Counted from the stretch's first letter, positions 6,241-13,871 are shown. The stretch: DNA of 16,063 nt from UBA11540 sp003445125 (GCA_937899435.1 CALBQG010000064.1:1-16063), one strand, 5' to 3'. Numbers and translations are program-made. The notes: generated from the sequence alone by a model not told the origin.

Positions 6241-8274
6241 TCAGTTGTTGATAATATTCTCAAGCATCGTGTCCACTTTCTTTTTCAGAAAACGGTTTTC
6301 CGCTTCCGAAAGAAGGGGATCGTGCCGTAAAAGAGCCTGTCCGGCACACCGTGCCTGTGTCACCAGTTCACGGTCGGTGTACATTCCTTCGATTTTCAGA
6401 TGAGGCAGTCCGTGCTGGCGGATACCGATCAGATCGCCCGCTCCGCGCAGATTCATGTCCTCCTCGGCAATTTTGAAGCCGTCGCTGTTTTTGCAGAGGA
6501 TGCGCAGCCGCTGCACAGAATCGTCGTCTTTGCTGTCACAGACGAGAATACAGGTAGATTTGTACTTTCCGCGTCCGACGCGCCCGCGCAGCTGATGAAG
6601 CTGGGAGAGACCGAAGCGGTCGGCGTTTTCAATCATCATAATCACGGCGTTCGGCACATCGACACCGACCTCCACCACCGTCGTGCAAACGAGAATGTCC
6701 AGCTTTCGGTCGCGGAAATCCGCCATGACGGCGTCCTTTTGCACGGGTTTCATTTTGCCGTGCAGGATACCGATGCGTGCATCGGGAAGAAATTTTTTGA
6801 GTTGTTCGGCATATTCGTCCACCGCGAACAGGTCGCTCGGTTCATCGTCCTCGTGTTCGATCAGCGGGCAGACGATGTAGCCCTGCCGTCCTTCCTCGAT
6901 GTGCTTTTTCAAAAATCCGTAGGCGCGTTCGCGCTTGTCGGAATCGATCAGAAACGTGTCGATGGGAACTCTTCCCGCGGGCATTTCGTCGATGACGGAA
7001 AGATCAAGGTCGCCGTAAAGAATCAGCGACAGCGTGCGGGGAATCGGGGTGGCGGACATGACCAAGGTGTGCGGATTCTGCCCTTTTTCGGACAGTACGG
7101 CGCGTTGTTCAACGCCGAATCGGTGCTGTTCGTCGGTGATGACCAGTCCGAGGTCGGAAAATTCCACCTTCGGGGTAATCAGTGCGTGTGTGCCGACCAC
7201 AAACGACAGCGTGCCGTCGGCAAGCTGCCGATAGACTTCCTTTTTCTCCGCCGCTTTCATAGACCCCGTCAGCAGACCGACCTTCATTCCCAGCGGTTCC
7301 AGAAAGTTCCGCATGGTTTTCAGATGTTGGGCAGCGAGAATCTCGGTCGGCGCCATCATCGCGGTCTGATAGCCGTTTTGAAAGGCAAGAAAAGCGGCGG
7401 CGGCAGCGACCAGCGTTTTTCCCGAACCGACGTCGCCCTGCACCAAGCGGTTCATCGGGAAATTTTTCCGCATATCCGACAGACAGTCGGCAATCGCGCG
7501 CTGCTGCGCACCGGTGGGGGTGAAGGGAAGATGCCCGTAAAATTCGGAAAGGTCTCCGCGGGGACAGGGATGCGATGAATGAACACGGTTTTGAGTCTTG
7601 ATCCGCTGCAGTGCCAGCTGGACGATCAGCAGTTCTTCAAAGCACAGTCGTTTTCTGGCGACGGCAAGCGCCTCGGCATCCTTGGGAAAATGAATGTTTT
7701 CCAAAGCGTAGGAAATGTGGCACAGCCCGTATTCCTTTCGCAGCGAGGCGGGGAGATAATCCCCCGCCGCGTTCTGAAGAATCGACAGCGCCTCACGGAC
7801 GTTGGCGGCAATCATGTTGGAGGAAAGCCCCGCGGTCAGACGGTAGACAGGTTTCATGGTGCTGTCCTCGGAAAAAGGAACCACGATCGGCGCGTTCATT
7901 TTCCGCGAGCGCCCGAAGGTGGAAAGCTTGCCGTACACGAGATAGCACTCGCCCTCACAGAGCGCATCGTAGGCATAGCGGTTGTTGAAAAAAGTCAGTA
8001 CGATACGGCAGCTTGGATCAAAGGCATTGACCTTGAACAGCGTCATCCCGCGGCGGATGTACTGCGGCGGGCATTTTTCGGCAACAGTCACCTTGAGGCA
8101 GCAGTACACGCCGTCGCAGCATTCGATGGCAGGATGCACATCGGTCATATCCAGGTAATTTCTCGGATAGAAATATAAAAGGTCGCCGACGGTGGTGATG
8201 TCGAGCTTGCGGTACAGTGCGGCGCGCTTTTTTCCGACGCCGTGCAACTGGGTAATTTCGCTTTTGCTGTTCAA
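6241..8274 (-). CDS. recG: ATP-dependent DNA helicase RecG
   Basis: RecG, 677 residues, the usual length. It is a superfamily 2 helicase that reverses stalled replication forks and processes Holliday junctions and R-loops. An N-terminal wedge/OB region (about 1-250, beginning LHGVGKKRAALYRKL) precedes the helicase core. Visible motifs are Walker A GDVGSGKT (280-287), TEILAAQH (310-317), the DEQH box followed by the RecG-typical RFGVEQR (381-391), SATPIPRTL (motif III) and QLRGRVGRGK (motif VI). The start is TTG 8274-8272, supported by an extended ribosome binding site (GGCGGTGA) 4 nt upstream; no ATG or GTG in frame fits better, and the N-terminus aligns with other RecG proteins. It is first in the operon with the ThyX-like and ybaK-like genes. 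The promoter at 8296-8324 gives a very short leader of about 15 nt. Confidence 0.97.
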   Translation of the reverse strand: MNSKSEITQLHGVGKKRAALYRKLDITTVGDLLYFYPRNYLDMTDVHPAIECCDGVYCCLKVTVAEKCPPQYIRRGMTLFKVNAFDPSCRIVLTFFNNRYAYDALCEGECYLVYGKLSTFGRSRKMNAPIVVPFSEDSTMKPVYRLTAGLSSNMIAANVREALSILQNAAGDYLPASLRKEYGLCHISYALENIHFPKDAEALAVARKRLCFEELLIVQLALQRIKTQNRVHSSHPCPRGDLSEFYGHLPFTPTGAQQRAIADCLSDMRKNFPMNRLVQGDVGSGKTLVAAAAAFLAFQNGYQTAMMAPTEILAAQHLKTMRNFLEPLGMKVGLLTGSMKAAEKKEVYRQLADGTLSFVVGTHALITPKVEFSDLGLVITDEQHRFGVEQRAVLSEKGQNPHTLVMSATPIPRTLSLILYGDLDLSVIDEMPAGRVPIDTFLIDSDKRERAYGFLKKHIEEGRQGYIVCPLIEHEDDEPSDLFAVDEYAEQLKKFLPDARIGILHGKMKPVQKDAVMADFRDRKLDILVCTTVVEVGVDVPNAVIMMIENADRFGLSQLHQLRGRVGRGKYKSTCILVCDSKDDDSVQRLRILCKNSDGFKIAEEDMNLRGAGDLIGIRQHGLPHLKIEGMYTDRELVTQARCAGQALLRHDPLLSEAENRFLKKKVDTMLENIINN

Positions 8275-8278
8275 AACC

Positions 8279-8286
8279 TCACCGCC
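8279..8286 (-). promoter_or_regulatory. Ribosome binding site deciding the recG TTG start
   Basis: The minus strand reads GGCGGTGA, matching 7 of 8 bases of the extended anti-SD complement GGAGGTGA, 4 nt before TTG 8274. It is almost at the predicted 5' end of the transcript. Confidence 0.65.
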
Positions 8287-8295
8287 TTTTTTATA

Positions 8296-8324
8296 AGTAT
8301 AGCATAGTTACTTTCGATTCTCAA
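8296..8324 (-). promoter_or_regulatory. Promoter of the recG operon
   Basis: On the minus strand TTGAGA (8319-8324) and TATACT (8296-8301) are 17 bp apart, each one mismatch from the sigma-A consensus. The start site would be near 8289, leaving about 15 nt before the TTG start of recG. Confidence 0.82.
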
Positions 8325-8389
8325 CGGATTTTTTCGGAAATTTCCCTTTGAAAACAGCAAAAAGCCGCATGCTTTTGACGAATTGCCCG

Positions 8390-8436
8390 AAAAAAACAAA
8401 AAAAGTTGGCTTTTTCACCAAAAAAATAGAAAAAAA
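8390..8436. promoter_or_regulatory. Phased A-tracts upstream of the regulator/ftsEX promoter
   Basis: A7 runs at 8390-8396, 8398-8404, 8420-8426 and 8430-8436, with a T5 run at 8411-8415, spaced roughly 8-12 bp. They lie directly upstream of the -35 at 8440. This is the pattern of an UP element or intrinsically bent DNA. Together with the two divergent promoters it accounts for most of the 236-bp gap between recG and the regulator; I see no gene here. Confidence 0.5.
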
Positions 8437-8439
8437 TTC

Positions 8440-8468
8440 TTGCAAAATACCGTCTCATTGTGTAAAAT
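8440..8468 (+). promoter_or_regulatory. Promoter of the regulator-ftsE-ftsX-M23 operon
   Basis: TTGCAA (8440-8445) and TAAAAT (8463-8468) are separated by 17 bp, giving 5/6 matches at -10 and 4/6 at -35, with A-tracts upstream. The predicted start is near 8475, with a leader of about 36 nt before GTG 8511. Confidence 0.65.
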
Positions 8469-8510
8469 AGATAAAGAGAAGTATTATTTTGTGGAAATGA
8501 GGTTGTGACA

Positions 8511-9596
8511 GTGTCAAACAGATTGTTTCAGGGAGTCGTTCATCAGATGAGGGATGCCATCGACCGCGTCGTGGGTGTGGTGGATGAGACTTCTGCCGTT
8601 TTGTCCTGCAGTGAGCTTTCCAAAATCGGGGAAACCAACGATTTTGTGGCATTTTCGATTTCGGAAGCAAAGGAAACGTTTGTCTGCGAGGGTTACACCT
8701 ATAAAACTTTCGGCACAAAGCTGAAACCGGAGTTTGCGGTTTTCGTGGAAGGAACCGACGAGGCGGCGGAAAAATTTGCCGGACTGTTGGCGGTGTCGCT
8801 GGCGAAAATTAAACAGTATTACGACGAAAAATACGACCGCAACAATTTTATCAAAAATGTCATTCTGGACAATATCCTCCCCGGTGATATTTATGTGAAA
8901 GCGCGGGAGCTGCATTTCAACGCCGAAGCCACCCGTGTGGCACTGTTGATCCGCATTATGTCCGCCAACGATATTTCCGCATTCGATGTGATTCAGAATC
9001 TGTTCCCGGACAAACAGAAGGATTTCGTGTTTACGATCAATGAGACGGATCTGGTGTTGATCAAGGAGATCAAACCGGGCATTGAAGTCAAAGATCTGGA
9101 AAAACTTGCCCGTTCGATCGTTGATACGCTGGGAAGCGAGTTTTACACCCGTGTGGTGGTCGGTATCGGCACCACGGTAACGGGTATTAAGGAATTGGCG
9201 CGTTCGTTCAAGGAAGCGCAGGTAGCGCTGGAGGTTGGCAAGGTGTTCGACACCGAGCGCACGATTGTGCCGTATGAATCGCTGGGCATCGCCCGCCTGA
9301 TCTATCAGCTTCCGACCACCCTGTGCGAGGGCTTTTTGAAGGAAGTGTTCAAAAAAGGATCGATCGACAGCCTGGATCACGAGACGCTGTTCACAATTCA
9401 GAAATTCTTTGAGAACAACCTCAACGTGTCCGAAACCTCGCGCAAGCTGTTCGTGCACCGCAATACGCTGGTGTACCGTATTGAAAAAATCAAGAAAATC
9501 ACCGGACTGGATCTTCGTGAGTTTGATCACGCCATCGTGTTCAAGATTGCGCTGATGGTCAAGAAGTATCTTGCGGCAAACCCCGTGAAGTATTAA
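8511..9596 (+). CDS. PucR/CdaR-family helix-turn-helix transcriptional regulator
   Basis: A 361-residue probable cytoplasmic DNA-binding regulator. Its C-terminal 60 residues (about 298-355) are the PucR C-terminal HTH (HTH_30) type: helix NLNVSETSRKLFVHRNTLVY, then RIEKIKKITGLDLRE and a hydrophobic final helix. The middle (about 130-250) resembles the divergent GGDEF-like sensor region of CdaR proteins; the N-terminal 110 residues may be a GAF- or PAS-like domain. Relatives usually sense a metabolite such as a sugar acid or purine and activate a neighbouring pathway; no catabolic genes are adjacent here. I preferred GTG 8511 over GTG 8505 because GAGG (8499-8502) is 8 nt from the first and only 2 nt from the second. 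It is followed after 30 bp by ftsE with no visible terminator, so it may regulate, or simply be co-transcribed with, the FtsEX genes. Confidence 0.85.
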   Translation: MSNRLFQGVVHQMRDAIDRVVGVVDETSAVLSCSELSKIGETNDFVAFSISEAKETFVCEGYTYKTFGTKLKPEFAVFVEGTDEAAEKFAGLLAVSLAKIKQYYDEKYDRNNFIKNVILDNILPGDIYVKARELHFNAEATRVALLIRIMSANDISAFDVIQNLFPDKQKDFVFTINETDLVLIKEIKPGIEVKDLEKLARSIVDTLGSEFYTRVVVGIGTTVTGIKELARSFKEAQVALEVGKVFDTERTIVPYESLGIARLIYQLPTTLCEGFLKEVFKKGSIDSLDHETLFTIQKFFENNLNVSETSRKLFVHRNTLVYRIEKIKKITGLDLREFDHAIVFKIALMVKKYLAANPVKY

Positions 9597-9626
9597 GATT
9601 CCAAGGGAAGTTAGGATGGTGCGTCA

Positions 9627-10307
9627 GTGATCAGATTCCGAAATGTCAGTAAAGTTTACCCCAACGGTACGGAGGCACTGAAGGACGTCAGCTTGGATAT
9701 CGACAAAGGCGAGTTTGTGTTTATCGTGGGTCCCTCCGGTGCGGGAAAAAGCACCTTTCTCAAATTGATTACCCGCGAAGAAAAAGCCTCCTCCGGACTG
9801 GTGGAGGTCAACGGAAGAAATCTCAATAAATTGCGCCGCCGTCGGATTCCCGAGCATCGCCGCGGGATCGGAATGGTGTTTCAGGATTTTAAACTGATTC
9901 CGAATATGACGGTGTACGATAATGTGGCGTTTGCCCTGCGCGTGACGGATGTTGCCACAAGAGACATCAAACGCCGCGTGCCGTATGTACTGGGACTGGT
10001 GGGCTTGACCGGAAAGGTCAAGTGTATGCCGGAGGAGCTTTCCGGCGGCGAGCAGCAGCGCGTGGCGCTGGCAAGAGCGCTGGTGAACAATCCCGCACTG
10101 ATTATCGCCGACGAGCCGACGGGAAACGTCGATCCCGAAATGTCTCTGGAAATTGTGGAACTGCTGGCGGAAATCAACAATTGCGGTACGACGGTGCTGA
10201 TGGTCACGCACGAGCATGACCTGGTGTCGAAGTTCCATAAACGGGTGATTACAATCGATAAGGGCGAAGTCATCAGCGACACCGCCGAAAAAAAGGAGAA
10301 GGTATGA
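9627..10307 (+). CDS. ftsE: Cell division ATP-binding protein FtsE
   Basis: A 226-residue ABC ATPase that pairs with FtsX at the division site or lateral wall and couples ATP hydrolysis to activation of peptidoglycan hydrolases. Motifs are Walker A GPSGAGKST (35-43), Q-loop Gln86 in MVFQDFKL (an FtsE-typical sequence), signature LSGGEQQR (138-145) and Walker B LIIADEPTGN (158-167). The start is GTG 9627; the N-terminus MIRFRNVSKVYPNG matches FtsE proteins. A weak AGGA lies about 10 nt upstream. A 4-codon open frame (ATG 9616 to TGA 9630) preceded by AAGGGA ends in GTGA overlapping this start, so coupling by re-initiation is possible. The stop overlaps the ftsX start (ATGA at 10304-10307). Confidence 0.96.
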   Translation: MIRFRNVSKVYPNGTEALKDVSLDIDKGEFVFIVGPSGAGKSTFLKLITREEKASSGLVEVNGRNLNKLRRRRIPEHRRGIGMVFQDFKLIPNMTVYDNVAFALRVTDVATRDIKRRVPYVLGLVGLTGKVKCMPEELSGGEQQRVALARALVNNPALIIADEPTGNVDPEMSLEIVELLAEINNCGTTVLMVTHEHDLVSKFHKRVITIDKGEVISDTAEKKEKV

Positions 10308-11212
10308 GAGCAAGCGGCTTTGGGTATCTGTTCAGAGAAGGCGCACGCAATCTCTGGACAAACCGTCTGATGTCGGTGGCTTCCGTCGGCGTGCTGGTGG
10401 CGTGTTTGCTGCTGGTCGGCGCTTCCGCCATGTTTTCGATGAATGTGCGGCACATGATGGAATACGTGGAAGATCAGAACGAAATTGTGGTCTTTGTGGA
10501 AGAAAACGCCGATGAAACCACTCTTCAGGAAGTGGAAAACAATCTTCATCGCATTGACAATATTGCCACGCTTCGACTGGTGACAAAAGAAGAAGCATTG
10601 GAACAAAAGAAAAAAGAATTTGGATCGGATGCGTTTTTGCTGGATGAGTACAGCAACGGCAACAACCCGCTGCTGGATTCGTTTGTACTGACGCTGAAGG
10701 ACATCGAAACCATGGACGACACCCTGGAGCAGATCCGATTGGTCAAGCATACATATTCGGTGTCGGCGGCGCGGGAAGTGGCGTCGGCAATGGTGACGCT
10801 GGACCGTGTGGTTTCGGTCGGCGGCGTGATTCTGGTGGCGATTCTGATTATTGTGTCGGCGGTGGTGATTTCCAATACCATCAAGCTGACGGTTTTCAAT
10901 CGCCGCAAAGAAATTTATATCATGAAATACGTGGGTGCCACAGACTTTTTCATCAAGCTCCCGTTTGTGATTGAGGGAATTCTGCTGGGACTTATTTCGG
11001 CACTGATTTCGTACTTGTTGCTCTGGGCGGCATACGGCTGGGTGTATACGCGCGTCAGCGCGAGTGCGACTACGTGGTTCAGTGCGATGTTTGCTACGAT
11101 TCTTCCGTTCTCTGCGTTCGCTCTGCCGCTCGCCCTGGGCTTTTTGGCGGCGGGACTTTGTGTGGGCGTGTTCGGAAGCGGAATGTTTGTCAACCGTCAC
11201 CTGAAAGTCTGA
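10304..11212 (+). CDS. ftsX: Cell division protein FtsX (permease-like)
   Basis: A 302-residue polytopic membrane partner of FtsE. The N-terminal pattern (LFREGARNLWTNRLMSVASV) is characteristic of FtsX. There are four predicted helices: about residues 23-45, 170-192, 217-245 and 265-297. The large loop between helices 1 and 2 (about 46-168) is extracellular. In known FtsX proteins this loop binds and activates the coiled-coil region of a hydrolase or its activator. The FtsEX complex does not transport a solute; it transmits conformational change across the membrane. ATG 10304 overlaps the ftsE stop and has AAGGAG upstream. The next gene begins 15 bp downstream and encodes a fitting extracellular partner. 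Confidence 0.95.
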   Translation: MRASGFGYLFREGARNLWTNRLMSVASVGVLVACLLLVGASAMFSMNVRHMMEYVEDQNEIVVFVEENADETTLQEVENNLHRIDNIATLRLVTKEEALEQKKKEFGSDAFLLDEYSNGNNPLLDSFVLTLKDIETMDDTLEQIRLVKHTYSVSAAREVASAMVTLDRVVSVGGVILVAILIIVSAVVISNTIKLTVFNRRKEIYIMKYVGATDFFIKLPFVIEGILLGLISALISYLLLWAAYGWVYTRVSASATTWFSAMFATILPFSAFALPLALGFLAAGLCVGVFGSGMFVNRHLKV

Positions 11213-11213
11213 C

Positions 11214-11220
11214 AAGGAGG
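11214..11220 (+). promoter_or_regulatory. Ribosome binding site deciding the TTG start of the M23 peptidase
   Basis: AAGGAGG ends 7 nt before TTG 11228. It is a near-perfect Shine-Dalgarno at optimal spacing and supports the TTG start. No ATG lies nearby in frame before the signal peptide core. Confidence 0.85.
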
Positions 11221-11227
11221 AAAGAAG

Positions 11228-12478
11228 TTGGAACGCAGTAAGCTTTTGAAAATCGGTGCAGTACTGATGGCAGTATTGCTTTTGATATCTGTCGGCGTGT
11301 ATGCCGATGAAGCAAGCGACATCGCCGCCGCCAAGGAAGAAGCGGTGCGGGAAACCTTGCGTGCACAGGCGAAGGCAGATCAGATGGAAGAAATCAACAA
11401 TCTGAAAGATGAATACAACGACCTTGAAGATAAACTGAAAGAATTAAACCGGGAAATCGAAAAGGCAAACGCCAACCTTTCCGATAAAAAAGCACAGCGT
11501 GCGAAAATTCAGAAGCAGATCGAACTGATTCAGGAGCAGATTGATAATCTGATCGAACGGATCGAACTGTTGAATCAGGATATTGAAGCACGGGAAATCG
11601 AAATCGTCAACCTGGAAATGACGATTGATGACTGCTATACCAAATTTGAGCATCGCCTTCGTGCTTCTCAGGTGACCGGCAGTGCGACCAACTGGGAACT
11701 GCTGTTCGGGGCGAAGAGTCTGTCGGAATTTTTGTCCGCGGTGCAGACGATCAAACGAATTGCCGAATACGACAACGGATTGATTGCCGAATTGAAGGAA
11801 AGCAAAAAAGAAGTGGAAGCACAGCGCGCGGCTTTGCAGAAGGACCGCGAAGAGGTGGAGGCACTGAAGGCGGACGCCGACGAGAAACGCAAGGAGCTCG
11901 ACAGTAAGCTGGCACAGGTGCAGGATTCCATCAATTCGATTAATACGACACTGCAGCAGACCGAAAAATCGAAAAAAGAAACCGAAGCCGAAATGGCGGA
12001 GAAACAGCAGGAAATCGACAATATTTACAAGCAGCTTGAGTTTGATGAAAATTATGTCGGCGGCGAATTTCTCTGGCCGTCCAAGAGCTTCACAAAGCTG
12101 ACGAGCACCTACGGATGGCGTTCGTGGAGCAACGGAGCAAGTGACTTCCATACCGGAATAGATATTGCGGGCGCCGGTATCTACGGAACGGATATTCTGG
12201 CGGCAAATGCCGGCAAGGTAGCCTATGTCAAAACGACTTATGTCGCGGGAAAAGGCTACGGAAAATATTTGATCGTCGATCACGGCGGCGGATATTCCAC
12301 CTTGTATGCCCATTGCAGCAGTATCAGCGTGAAGGTCGGCGATACCGTTAAACGCGGACAGGTGATTGCCAAAGTCGGTTCCACCGGAAACTCCACCGGA
12401 CCGCATATTCACTTTGAAATCCGTGTCAACAGCAAGCATCAGGATCCGCTTTTGTGGTTCCCGAATGTAAAAAAATGA
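11228..12478 (+). CDS. Secreted coiled-coil M23 (LytM) peptidoglycan endopeptidase, likely FtsEX effector
   Basis: A 416-residue exported murein hydrolase. A signal peptide covers about residues 1-26 (hydrophobic core AVLMAVLLLISVGVYA). Residues about 28-140 and 190-272 form long charged coiled coils, with a globular insert including WELLFGAKSLSEFL (about 156-169), as in EnvC/CwlO/PcsB-type partners of FtsEX. The C-terminal M23 domain (about 280-412) has an intact site: HTGID (His308, Asp312), YAH (His362) and HIH (His393, His395), typical zinc ligands and catalytic histidines. Unlike E. coli EnvC, whose LytM domain is degenerate and activates amidases, this one should cut peptide crosslinks itself. 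The start is TTG 11228 with a strong ribosome binding site. It follows ftsX by 15 bp, so FtsX probably controls it directly; that is inference from context and architecture. Confidence 0.93.
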   Translation: MERSKLLKIGAVLMAVLLLISVGVYADEASDIAAAKEEAVRETLRAQAKADQMEEINNLKDEYNDLEDKLKELNREIEKANANLSDKKAQRAKIQKQIELIQEQIDNLIERIELLNQDIEAREIEIVNLEMTIDDCYTKFEHRLRASQVTGSATNWELLFGAKSLSEFLSAVQTIKRIAEYDNGLIAELKESKKEVEAQRAALQKDREEVEALKADADEKRKELDSKLAQVQDSINSINTTLQQTEKSKKETEAEMAEKQQEIDNIYKQLEFDENYVGGEFLWPSKSFTKLTSTYGWRSWSNGASDFHTGIDIAGAGIYGTDILAANAGKVAYVKTTYVAGKGYGKYLIVDHGGGYSTLYAHCSSISVKVGDTVKRGQVIAKVGSTGNSTGPHIHFEIRVNSKHQDPLLWFPNVKK

Positions 12479-12488
12479 AAAAACGATG

Positions 12489-12518
12489 TTTTAACACACC
12501 TGCAAAGGTGTGTTAAAA
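12489..12518 (+). terminator. Hairpin between the M23 peptidase and S41 protease genes, probable terminator
   Basis: A perfect 13-bp stem (12489-12501 with 12506-12518; arm TTTTAACACACCT) has a GCAA tetraloop of GNRA type. A T5 run follows at 12522-12526, three bases after the stem. It starts 10 bp after the M23 gene stop. The stem is only moderately GC-rich and the T run is offset, so partial read-through into the protease gene is likely. The inverted repeat could also serve as an operator. Confidence 0.65.
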
Positions 12519-12538
12519 TAGTTTTTACAAAACGTGCG

Positions 12539-12544
12539 TATACT
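12539..12544 (+). promoter_or_regulatory. Possible -10 element for the S41 protease gene
   Basis: TATACT lies 36 bp before ATG 12581. No good -35 is found at 16-18 bp upstream; that position falls at the end of the hairpin. It may be a weak or activator-dependent promoter. Confidence 0.3.
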
Positions 12545-12580
12545 AAGACGTAAGGAATAAAACAACCAAAGGAGTTCAGT

Positions 12581-13804
12581 ATGAGCAAAAGAATTCTCAG
12601 TCTCGGCGTGGCATTGGCATTGATGCTCGTGACAGCGGCGCTCACCTTTTCCATTACGATGGTGTATTCTCAGAACGAGTTTAACCGCCGCGTGTCGGAT
12701 ATCAAGGAAAAAGAAGCGCTGTACACAAAAATCGAAGAAGTGGACAATATCATTCGCCAAAATTACATCGGAACGATTGATGAACAGTATCTTCAGGATT
12801 GCATTGCCGCGGCGTTTGTACAGGGAATCGGCGACCGTTACGGACAGTATCTGACCGCCGAAACCTATCAGAGCTATCTCGACAGCAATAACGGCGTCAC
12901 GGTCGGCATCGGTGCCACCGTTCCGAAAACGCTGGAGGGCGGCTATCTCCCGGTAATCGGCGTGACTGCCGGTTCTCCTGCGGAAGAAGCGGGAATCCAG
13001 GCGGGCGATTTGATTATTTCCGTGGACGGAACGAGCGTGGTGGGAATGTCCGCAGACGATATCATCGCCATGGTGCGCGGTGAGGAGGGAACCACGGTTT
13101 CCATCGGCGTGCGCCGCGGAACGGACGATTTGGAACCGATGACCGTCACACGCAGAAAAATGGCGGTGACCAGCGTGACCTATCGGATGCTGAACGATAC
13201 CATCGGCTATATTGCCATTTCGGGATTCAATAACAACACCGTGGATCAGTTTTCCACCGCACTGAATTATGTGATCGCACAGGGCGCACAGGGAATTGTG
13301 TTCGACGTTCGCAACAATCCCGGCGGCACGGTTTCTTCGGTTGCCAATATTCTGGATATCCTGGTGCCGGAAGGACCGATCGTGTCGGCAACGTATAAGG
13401 ACGGGCATACGGAGGTGCTGGCAACCTCGGATGCCAACGAGGTCAATTTGCCGATGGTGGTGGTGACGAACCGGAATACCGCTTCGGCAGCCGAGCTGTT
13501 CACACAGGCGCTTAAGGATTACAATAAAGCGGTCAGCGTGGGAGACAAAACCACCTACGGCAAAGGAACCATGCAGTCGATCCGCAAGCTCAACGACGGG
13601 TCGGCGGTGAATCTGACCGTGGCGACCTATAATCCTCCGAAATCCCCGAACTATAACGGCGTCGGTGTACCGGCGGACTTTGAAGTGACATTGCCCACGG
13701 AGCTGGAGTCGAAGATCGCGGAGCTGGACATTTCCGAGGACACGCAGCTGAAAAAGGCGCTGGAGCTGGTGCAGACGCTGGTGAAACAAAACGCCGCACA
13801 GTAA
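12581..13804 (+). CDS. S41-family C-terminal processing protease (CtpA/CtpB-like)
   Basis: A 407-residue protease with an N-terminal signal anchor (about residues 7-29) that places the catalytic domain outside the membrane. A PDZ domain (about 100-180, with GSPAEEAGIQAGDLI) recognises C-terminal peptides. The S41 core follows with FDVRNNPGG (241-249), catalytic Ser302 in NTASAAELF and catalytic Lys328 in YGKGTMQ, the Ser/Lys dyad of tail-specific proteases; Gln332 matches the usual third residue. ATG 12581 has AAAGGAG 6 nt upstream. Relatives cleave envelope or sporulation signalling proteins and, in some bacteria, control murein hydrolase levels. Placement directly after FtsEX and an M23 hydrolase makes a role in cell-wall hydrolase processing reasonable, but no substrate can be read from the sequence. 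Confidence 0.94.
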   Translation: MSKRILSLGVALALMLVTAALTFSITMVYSQNEFNRRVSDIKEKEALYTKIEEVDNIIRQNYIGTIDEQYLQDCIAAAFVQGIGDRYGQYLTAETYQSYLDSNNGVTVGIGATVPKTLEGGYLPVIGVTAGSPAEEAGIQAGDLIISVDGTSVVGMSADDIIAMVRGEEGTTVSIGVRRGTDDLEPMTVTRRKMAVTSVTYRMLNDTIGYIAISGFNNNTVDQFSTALNYVIAQGAQGIVFDVRNNPGGTVSSVANILDILVPEGPIVSATYKDGHTEVLATSDANEVNLPMVVVTNRNTASAAELFTQALKDYNKAVSVGDKTTYGKGTMQSIRKLNDGSAVNLTVATYNPPKSPNYNGVGVPADFEVTLPTELESKIAELDISEDTQLKKALELVQTLVKQNAAQ

Positions 13805-13807
13805 GAC

Positions 13808-13836
13808 TTGACACCCGGACGTAAATTCGGTATAAT
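13808..13836 (+). promoter_or_regulatory. Perfect-consensus promoter of greA-lysS
   Basis: TTGACA (13808-13813) and TATAAT (13831-13836) match the sigma-A consensus exactly with an optimal 17-bp spacer. It starts 4 bp after the S41 protease stop. The predicted start is near 13843, with a leader of about 29 nt before ATG 13872. No terminator separates it from the protease gene, so upstream read-through adds to expression. Confidence 0.93.
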
Positions 13837-13871
13837 ACTCTTATTGCCAAAAAATGAAAGGGAGAACAATC

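Noticed and set aside
8341..8415. Short AAAAGC/GCTTTT and AAAAAG/CTTTTT inverted repeats in the recG-regulator spacer
   Set aside because: Nearly all A-T pairs, and the genes on either side diverge, so no terminator is needed. Better explained by the A-tract composition.
12491..13789. Minus-strand 432-codon frame opposite the S41 protease gene
   Set aside because: Its Arg/His-rich composition marks it as a shadow. It also runs through the promoter-hairpin region of the sense gene.
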